From positions 8,245-17,217 of the forward strand of contig JAEMTM010000022.1 of assembly GCA_016462305.1 (NCBI GenBank): DNA of 8,973 bases, given 5' to 3'. A program made the translations under genes and the position numbers. Shown piece by piece: positions 4,779 to 8,973 of this stretch (position 1 is the first letter of the stretch; each line of letters opens with the position of its first letter). Source of the DNA: Sphingomonadaceae bacterium (GTDB lineage: Bacteria > Pseudomonadota > Alphaproteobacteria > Sphingomonadales > Sphingomonadaceae). A model generated the notes under the pieces. That model was given only the letters and a program-made list of their open reading frames with translations, ran no database searches and was not told the DNA's origin.

Positions 4779-7376
4779 TTAGAATTTGTACTTCACCGAT
4801 GCACCATAAGTGCGTGGCTGGTTTGGATAGCCCGAAATCGAACCGGCCTGCACAACACTTGGGAAGATGGTTGAAAGATATCTCGCGTTCGTCAGGTTAC
4901 GACCCCAAAGCGACAGTTGCAGACCATTTTCCAGACGCAGCGTTGTCGATGCGCTGACGTCATTCACTTCACGCTTGTAATCGCGGTAAGCAGGGTTGTC
5001 GTTGATGGTCGTCTGAGATTCATTGTGGTAATCGACGTTCATGATGAGTTCTGAACCGTTACCGAGTTCTGCCGTGTATGTTGCACCAAGGGTTGTCGAC
5101 AGTTCAGGAATACCTGCAGGCGTTTGACCGCTGATATCTCCGAATGCAGATGCCACATAGCTATCATATTTCGGCGCGAGGTAGGTGAATGCAGCGCGCA
5201 ATTGCAATGCATCGATTGGATTGACTGAGCCGTCAAATTCGACACCACGCGTAGACTGCTTACCCGCATTGGTCAGAACAAACCCTGTACCAATGAAGCT
5301 GTTACCCTGGAAGTTTTTGATCGACTGATCAAAAATGGTCAGGTTAAATGCAACGCGCTCCCACTTCGCTTTCAAGCCCAATTCCATAACCGTCGCCTCT
5401 TCAGGAAGCGCATAACGCGTTCCACTGGTGAGGTTTGGTAGGGCAAGGCCAGCCGTACGAATGGCCGACGTAGCCAGCGGTGCGCCTTGTGCCGGCGAAC
5501 CCGCGACGAAATTCGAAGCGAACGGGCGTGAGTCAGTCGACACGTTCCACGACGTTGCCTTAAATCCTGTGCCATAGCTGGCATACAGGTTGATGTTGTC
5601 GGTTGCTTCCCATGCCAAACGTGCCGAATAGGTCAGCTTACCATCGCTGGTGCGGCCATTTTCCACCGCATTCGGGATGTTCAGGAATGGCGACAAGAAT
5701 TGCAGCGCTTGCAAACCAAGGAATGGGTTACAGGTGCCCGAACGCGTTGGGTTTGCACCTGATGCCGCGGGTGCATTGGTCACGGTGGCGCAACCATTGA
5801 TCCGCGGGAACAGTCCGGAGGAGAGTGCAGTGCCACCTGGCGGAACAAAGCCCGCCGGAAGTGCGGCAGGCAATCCGGCATTGGCACCGACTTGTACAAG
5901 GTCAATCGCGGAGAACACGTCCGTGATGACCGTATTGCTTGCAAGGTTCTTCTTGTCCTTGGTATAGTTGAAGCCGCCCGTCAGAACGAGACCGTCGGTA
6001 AGTTCTAAATCGGCCGTTCCAAAGACGGAGTAGGCTTTGTTCTTGTAATCCCAATCTTCAAAGCGCCCCTGACCTTGGCCACCAAATTGGGCTGCGGACG
6101 CAGGGACGCCTGCCAATGCGCGAATATTTGGTTCAAGACCTATATAACTGCCGCCAGCAAGGGCGTTGGCGTAATTCCGGAAATCCTTACCCAACGTCAA
6201 AGCCTGCTTATTGTTGATGCTTTCATCAAAATAATAACCGCCAAGCAAGAAGTTGAAGGGGCCATCAAAATCCGAGGCCAAACGCAATTCCTGCGTTTTT
6301 GTTTCGATATCCACATCTCCACGGTTCTGGCCGATCAAATCTGCACTGGTGAAATCGCTGTCGGCGTTGGTTTTGGCGCGTGACTTGCGATATGCGGTGA
6401 TGGAGGTGAGGCTCAACGAACCCATTTCATAATCCGCTTGCATCGAAACACCACCATTGGTGATTTTGTTTTCCGAAGCAAAATTCTGATACTCGCTATA
6501 GCTGAAGATACCGCCTGAATTTACCTTTCCGCCGACTGCGCGAATGGCATTACCGGTTGGACCGTCGAGAATATTGCCGACGAAGCAGCAATTTTCGTCA
6601 ATCTTGTCATAATCACCGATGAAGCGGAGCTTGAAGCTCTCGGAAGGTTCGATCAACAACTGCGCGCGGCCATACCAGCGGTTACGCTCACTTGTTTTCG
6701 ATCCGTCGGTCAGGTTGGTACCGTAACCATCGCGCTTGTTGATGCCGCCAGCGAGGCTGAAAGCGATATTGTCAGAGATCGGGCCGGTGATGTCGGCCTT
6801 GGCGACGATTGCATTGAAATTGCCGTAGCTCAATTCCGCCGAACCGCCGAATTCATAGCTTGGTGCAGCGGTAACAACCGAGATGACGCCGGCCGATGCG
6901 TTTTTGCCGAACAGGGTCGATTGTGGACCGCGCAACACTTCGACGCGTTGCAGGTTGGGAAGATCGCTGATGGCTGAAGCCGAACGCGACCGGTAAACAC
7001 CGTCGATGAACACGCCAACTGATCCTTCAATGCCGATGTTGTTCGATCCGTTGCCGAAGCCGCGAATGATGAAATCCGTGGATGCCGAACTTTGCAGTTG
7101 GCTGACGCGGAGCGAAGGAACGAGTGTCTGCAAGTCTTTGAGATCGCGAACCTGCGCCCGTTCAATGGCAGCGGCCGATGTTACCGAAACGGCGACCGGC
7201 ACTTCTTGCAGCGTCTGTTCGCGCTTGGTCGCGGTGACGATGATGACATCTTCATCAACTTCATCGCTGGCTTGTGGTGCAGTATCCTGTGCAAAGGCAA
7301 CTGAACCCACGCTCAGCGAAGCGATGCTGATTGTCGACAGCATGGCCGCCTTCAGCAGATGATTTCCCAATTTCAT
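4779..7376 (-). CDS. TonB-dependent outer-membrane receptor, complete
   Basis: The 865-residue product is a full receptor. A signal peptide (1-29, MKLGNHLLKAAMLSTISIAS to SVAFA|Q) is followed by a TonB box DVIIVTA (43-49). The plug domain spans about 50-170 and carries IIRGFG, VGVFIDGVYRSR and VEVLRGPQSTLFGKNASAG (145-163). The barrel ends with the Omp-type strand YGASVKYKF, final aromatic F865; GRNLTNARYL near the end is a common family stretch. Two cysteine-bearing loops are seen: an adjacent Cys pair (DENCCFVG), and two Cys about 20 residues apart in INGCA...GTCNP, probably extracellular. The ligand cannot be deduced. I start at 7376 because GGGAG lies seven bases upstream; in-frame ATGs at 7412, 7397 and 7382 have no comparable site and would put extra charged residues before the signal peptide. 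It has its own candidate promoter and a strong terminator, so it is probably monocistronic. Confidence 0.95.
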   Translation of the reverse strand: MKLGNHLLKAAMLSTISIASLSVGSVAFAQDTAPQASDEVDEDVIIVTATKREQTLQEVPVAVSVTSAAAIERAQVRDLKDLQTLVPSLRVSQLQSSASTDFIIRGFGNGSNNIGIEGSVGVFIDGVYRSRSASAISDLPNLQRVEVLRGPQSTLFGKNASAGVISVVTAAPSYEFGGSAELSYGNFNAIVAKADITGPISDNIAFSLAGGINKRDGYGTNLTDGSKTSERNRWYGRAQLLIEPSESFKLRFIGDYDKIDENCCFVGNILDGPTGNAIRAVGGKVNSGGIFSYSEYQNFASENKITNGGVSMQADYEMGSLSLTSITAYRKSRAKTNADSDFTSADLIGQNRGDVDIETKTQELRLASDFDGPFNFLLGGYYFDESINNKQALTLGKDFRNYANALAGGSYIGLEPNIRALAGVPASAAQFGGQGQGRFEDWDYKNKAYSVFGTADLELTDGLVLTGGFNYTKDKKNLASNTVITDVFSAIDLVQVGANAGLPAALPAGFVPPGGTALSSGLFPRINGCATVTNAPAASGANPTRSGTCNPFLGLQALQFLSPFLNIPNAVENGRTSDGKLTYSARLAWEATDNINLYASYGTGFKATSWNVSTDSRPFASNFVAGSPAQGAPLATSAIRTAGLALPNLTSGTRYALPEEATVMELGLKAKWERVAFNLTIFDQSIKNFQGNSFIGTGFVLTNAGKQSTRGVEFDGSVNPIDALQLRAAFTYLAPKYDSYVASAFGDISGQTPAGIPELSTTLGATYTAELGNGSELIMNVDYHNESQTTINDNPAYRDYKREVNDVSASTTLRLENGLQLSLWGRNLTNARYLSTIFPSVVQAGSISGYPNQPRTYGASVKYKF

Positions 7377-7383
7377 ATCCATT

Positions 7384-7388
7384 CTCCC
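7384..7388 (-). promoter_or_regulatory. Shine-Dalgarno of the second receptor, deciding its start
   Basis: GGGAG on the minus strand, seven bases before the ATG at 7376 and one base before the in-frame ATG at 7382. This spacing favours 7376 and hence the N-terminus MKLGNHLLK. Confidence 0.7.
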
Positions 7389-7402
7389 GTTGTTCATTTC
7401 AT

Positions 7403-7417
7403 CCCGGTTCATCCGGG
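7403..7417 (-). other. Small hairpin in the receptor mRNA leader
   Basis: On the minus strand CCCGG (7417-7413), loop ATGAA and CCGGG (7407-7403) form a 5-bp stem about 27 bases before the receptor start. The loop holds an in-frame ATG (7412) that could act as a spurious start. A role in translation control is only a possibility. Confidence 0.3.
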
Positions 7418-7484
7418 GTTTTTATTGGGGATGAGATTTAAAATTGCTCCAGCATCCCTCTGAGCCGCCGTTAAGCATGTTGCG

Positions 7485-7512
7485 ATATTAACTAGAAAAT
7501 GTTGCGCAGCAA
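7485..7512 (-). promoter_or_regulatory. Candidate promoter of the second receptor
   Basis: On the minus strand TTGCTG (7512-7507) and TAATAT (7490-7485) are separated by 16 bases. The -10 box would place the start near 7478, giving a leader of about 100 bases. Directly upstream of the -35 lies the phased A-tract repeat, the position where UP elements, curved DNA or activator sites act. Inferred from consensus only. Confidence 0.45.
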
Positions 7513-7530
7513 TTGATTTATCGCAAATTT

Positions 7531-7592
7531 GTAAAAAATAGTAAATATGTGGTAAAAAATCGTAAATAATTGGTAAAAAATGTAACATGTTA
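7531..7592. repeat. 21-bp tandem repeat with helically phased GTAA motifs and A-tracts
   Basis: Two full 21-bp units (7531-7551, 7552-7572) and a diverged third (from 7573) share GTAAAAAAT followed by GTAAATA. GTAA starts at 7531, 7541, 7552, 7562, 7573 and 7582, so steps are 10, 11, 10, 11 and 9 bp, about one helical turn each. A6 tracts at 7533-7538, 7554-7559 and 7575-7580 are two turns apart. A half-copy (ATCGCAAATTTG, 7519-7530) may precede. The third unit runs into the perfect palindrome TAACATGTTA (7583-7592). The array lies between two divergent genes and upstream of the receptor -35. It may be a curved-DNA or UP-like element, or a set of regulator sites on one face of the helix. Confidence 0.7.
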
Positions 7593-7598
7593 TTTACG
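7561..7598. promoter_or_regulatory. Inverted repeat overlapping the tandem repeat, candidate operator
   Basis: CGTAAATAA (7561-7569) and TTATTTACG (7590-7598) are perfect 9-bp inverted arms with 20 bp between. The right arm overlaps the palindrome TAACATGTTA (7583-7592). With the direct GTAAA repeats this gives a regulator several possible binding geometries. It ends 24 bases before the DUF2256 start and could act on either divergent gene. Confidence 0.4.
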
Positions 7599-7622
7599 GC
7601 TCCACAGAGATATGGATAGCAA

Positions 7623-7763
7623 ATGCCCAAAATGGTCAAAAAAACTGACCTTCCATCGAAAATTTGCGCGGCATGCGCCAAGCCGTTCGCTTGGCGCAAG
7701 AAATGGGCAAAGGATTGGGATAATGTGCTATATTGTTCCGACCGGTGCCGCAGGGCCCGTTGA
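7623..7763 (+). CDS. DUF2256-type small zinc-knuckle protein
   Basis: A 46-residue ORF whose product fits the DUF2256 pattern: DLPSKICAACAKPFAWRKKW (9-28), then WDNVLYCSDRCRRAR to the end. The CxxC pair (C15, C18) and CxxxC pair (C38, C42) would bind one zinc; the PF-WRKKW stretch between them is the family signature. The function of DUF2256 is unknown; from memory the domain occurs alone, fused to DUF3253, or near cryptochrome/photolyase-type genes, none of which is visible here. Start ATG 7623 has a weak GGA (7614-7616) six bases upstream; ATG 7632 is an alternative. It is divergent from the receptor and shares its AT-rich control region. Small size makes it easy to miss; an overlapping reading frame of 84 codons (7570-7824) is low-quality and rejected. 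Match is by motif recognition, not search. Confidence 0.85.
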   Translation: MPKMVKKTDLPSKICAACAKPFAWRKKWAKDWDNVLYCSDRCRRAR

Positions 7764-7876
7764 CCCTTTCATGAAAATGGACGGGCGAAAAGGATGCGCG
7801 AACATCGGCGCTGGCTTCGAATGATATGATTAAGCGTGGCTGGGTAATGCAGTGGCTGCGATGCTTACTGCTGCAT

Positions 7877-7921
7877 CATCTGCCCAACGCGCCAGAATCA
7901 AGCCAACGCAGATGGTTTTTT
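7877..7921 (+). terminator. Possible terminator after DUF2256
   Basis: CATCTGC (7877-7883) and GCAGATG (7908-7914) pair over 7 bp and a T6 run (7916-7921) follows after one G. The 24-base loop is long for an intrinsic terminator, so the call is tentative. It would end plus-strand transcription before the convergent tetR 3' end. Confidence 0.35.
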
Positions 7922-7956
7922 GAATCAATGATGTAGGGGATTAATAGTGCACCACT

Positions 7957-8601
7957 TCAACAAAATACCAGCTTGGTAACGCGGTTGATGAGGTCGTTCC
8001 AGCTATCTTGATCGACGTGATCGATGGAAATGTCATCGATTACGCGGCCTAATGTATATGCCTGAATAAACAGAGCCGCAGTCTTTGGATCGAACGATGT
8101 ATTCATCCAGCCATTCTGTTGGGCGGTGGCTAATAACGCGGTCAGTGCGTCTGTCAGCCGTTTTTGCTCGGCACCGAGCCTTTGAAGCAGGCGATCATTG
8201 CCTTCTGCAAAGCCGATCAATCTGGCCCGAACAAACCGGGAGCGCTTGTTTTCAGGCGATTGCATCAGATTCGTTACGGCGCACAACCTGCGATACATAT
8301 CGTCGGCTGAACGGCTCATCTTTATCATATGCGACAACACTATGATGTTCGTGTCCACTTGCGCCGAAAACCTGCTAACTAACGCCTGCTCCAGAAGATC
8401 GGACACATCGTCAAAGTGATGGTAAAGCGATCCGCGAGAAACGCCCGAATGTTCAAGAAGCATGTCGCCGGTGACATCTTCGGGAAAGTGCGTTTCTAGC
8501 AAGCTGAGTGCTGTCTGCAGCAGCTTTTCTCTCGTCGGCTGCGCCTTGCGCTCTCTTTGCTGTGTCGCACCACGCATTTTCCTTTGGGTGGGGGGGATCA
8601 C
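7957..8601 (-). CDS. TetR/AcrR-family transcriptional regulator
   Basis: The 214-residue protein has a TetR N-terminal DNA-binding domain at about 22-74: REKLLQTALSLLETHF, then the helix-turn-helix DMLLEHSGVSRGSLYHHFDD (46-65), with the SRGSLYHHF recognition helix typical of the family. The all-helical C-terminal half binds a small ligand and dimerises; the ligand is unknown. The start is GTG 8601: AGAAGGA (8609-8615) lies seven bases upstream. A downstream in-frame ATG at 8577 (MRGATQQ) is possible but its AAAGGA is only three bases away. Just after the GTG is a run of seven C. It is divergent from an exported protein (8860), and the shared 258-base region holds a dyad and ACTAG repeats, consistent with self-regulation and control of that neighbour. 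The second receptor lies downstream on the same strand but beyond DUF2256. Confidence 0.93.
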   Translation of the reverse strand: MIPPTQRKMRGATQQRERKAQPTREKLLQTALSLLETHFPEDVTGDMLLEHSGVSRGSLYHHFDDVSDLLEQALVSRFSAQVDTNIIVLSHMIKMSRSADDMYRRLCAVTNLMQSPENKRSRFVRARLIGFAEGNDRLLQRLGAEQKRLTDALTALLATAQQNGWMNTSFDPKTAALFIQAYTLGRVIDDISIDHVDQDSWNDLINRVTKLVFC

Positions 8602-8750
8602 ATCCAGTTCCTTCTGAAGTTGTTGATTACATTATGGGTGAGGTCAGAACCGAATCCAGTCAATCCGCTGTCCCGCAACCAAGCAGAAGCTGATGAATGG
8701 GTCAATCTGACACGCGATTCTATCCTAGCACATTTTTTTTGAATTTATAG

Positions 8751-8769
8751 ACTAGACAGTATGACTAGT
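8751..8769. promoter_or_regulatory. Candidate TetR operator, 19-bp imperfect dyad
   Basis: ACTAGACAGTATGACTAGT pairs at seven of nine symmetric positions: outer ACTAG/CTAGT plus inner CA/TG. Size and symmetry suit a TetR-family operator. It sits between the tetR start (8601, minus) and the exported protein start (8860, plus), so one site could control both. Not proven; no regulator-specific consensus is available from the sequence alone. Confidence 0.5.
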
Positions 8770-8789
8770 TTTTAATACTAGATAATTTG
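8751..8789. repeat. ACTAG repeated three times at 13-bp spacing
   Basis: ACTAG begins at 8751, 8764 and 8777, exactly 13 bp apart, and each is followed by an AT-rich stretch. A further CTAG occurs at 8725. CTAG is an under-represented tetranucleotide in many bacteria, so four in 57 bp is notable. The first two copies form the dyad listed as the TetR operator; the third would extend it. Confidence 0.55.
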
Positions 8790-8859
8790 TGAAAAAATTT
8801 AGGCGATTCGATTCGGCATTCCGCCGGTTCGGTGCGCCTCATGATTGATGGGAATTGTC

Positions 8860-8973
8860 GTGAAAATATTTGTTCGTGCGCACGCTGGATTGATGGCTTT
8901 TCTGTTTGTGGTGATGGCCGCATTGCTGCCGATGTCGGCGGCCCATGCGCAATCCGGCCCAACAATCACATCC
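8860..8973 (+). CDS. Exported protein of unknown function, N-terminus only
   Basis: Only the first 38 codons are in the window and the frame stays open to its edge. They form a clear signal peptide: basic start MKIFVRAHAG, a hydrophobic core LMAFLFVVMAALLP and a cleavage site SAAHA|QSG, so the product is secreted, periplasmic or outer-membrane. The start is GTG 8860 with GGGA (8850-8853) six bases upstream; in-frame ATG 8893 would give a signal peptide lacking the basic n-region. The visible mature part (QSGPTITS) is too short to assign a family. It is divergent from tetR with candidate operator sites between, so TetR control is likely by position. TetR neighbours are often efflux or envelope proteins, but that is not evidence for this one. 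Confidence 0.7.
   Translation, partial: MKIFVRAHAGLMAFLFVVMAALLPMSAAHAQSGPTITS

Noticed and set aside
6830..7165. Second minus-strand frame of 111 codons inside the receptor
   Set aside because: It is an out-of-frame shadow of the plug domain coding region.
7531..7592. Tandem repeat as a CRISPR array or replication iterons
   Set aside because: Units are 21 bp with no unique spacers, and there are no cas genes, rep gene or DnaA boxes nearby.
7409..7699. Minus-strand frame of 96 codons rich in Y, F, I and L over the AT-rich repeat
   Set aside because: Its composition comes from translating the AT repeat; it overlaps the DUF2256 gene and the receptor leader and has no recognisable domain.
7755..7786. 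GCCCGT...ACGGGC stem at the end of DUF2256 as its terminator
   Set aside because: Only 6 bp with a 20-base loop, overlapping the stop codon, and no T-run follows.
7570..7824. Plus-strand frame of 84 codons overlapping DUF2256
   Set aside because: The shorter frame at 7623-7763 carries the four-Cys DUF2256 signature; this one has no motif and starts inside the tandem repeat.
4779..8601. Receptor and TetR as one operon
   Set aside because: They share a strand, but about 580 bases with a divergent DUF2256 gene and a candidate receptor promoter lie between.
8631..8693. Short plus-strand frame starting MGEVRTESS upstream of tetR
   Set aside because: About 19 codons, no ribosome binding site or domain, and it lies in the tetR leader region.

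Overview
The window looks like a chromosomal segment from an alphaproteobacterium of the order Sphingomonadales (Sphingopyxis/Sphingorhabdus-like). This is inferred from the two large TonB-dependent receptors of sphingomonad style, the order infA-maf-RNase G-like-yacG-tRNA-Phe, moderate GC content, and frequent TTG/GTG starts. No database search was possible, so genus-level placement is a guess.

Layout, left to right. (1) Positions 1-2195, minus strand: the N-terminal 731 codons of a TonB-dependent outer-membrane receptor whose C-terminus lies outside the window; the visible part ends inside a Pro/Ala/Gly-rich insert. (2) Positions 2377-4334, plus strand: a compact housekeeping cluster of infA (IF-1), a Maf-family nucleotide pyrophosphatase, a short RNase G/E-family protein and yacG (zinc-ribbon gyrase inhibitor). 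The last three genes are packed with 12-nt spacing or overlaps, and maf and the RNase both begin with TTG. (3) Positions 4402-4476: tRNA-Phe(GAA) with an encoded CCA and its own likely promoter. (4) Positions 4477-4778: non-coding DNA with two inverted 28-bp REP-like palindromes that differ by stem-preserving changes, and a strong rho-independent terminator serving the next gene. (5) Positions 4779-7376, minus: a complete TonB-dependent receptor of 865 residues. (6) Positions 7377-7622: an AT-rich divergent control region with a 21-bp tandem repeat phased to the DNA helix just upstream of a candidate receptor promoter. (7) Positions 7623-7763, plus: a very small DUF2256-type zinc-knuckle protein of 46 residues, easily missed. 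(8) Positions 7957-8601, minus: a TetR-family repressor. (9) Positions 8602-8859: a divergent intergenic region with ACTAG repeated three times at 13-bp spacing and a 19-bp dyad, a good candidate TetR operator. (10) Positions 8860-8973, plus: the first 38 codons of an exported protein cut off by the window edge.

Functionally, the middle block is translation, RNA and nucleotide housekeeping; the flanks are envelope uptake functions. The TetR regulator most likely controls itself and the divergent exported protein. A link to the 865-residue receptor on the same strand is possible but is separated from it by DUF2256 on the opposite strand. No CRISPR array, transposase, prophage or obvious defence system is visible. 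The most unusual items are non-coding: the helically phased repeat, the covarying palindrome pair and the CTAG repeat array.
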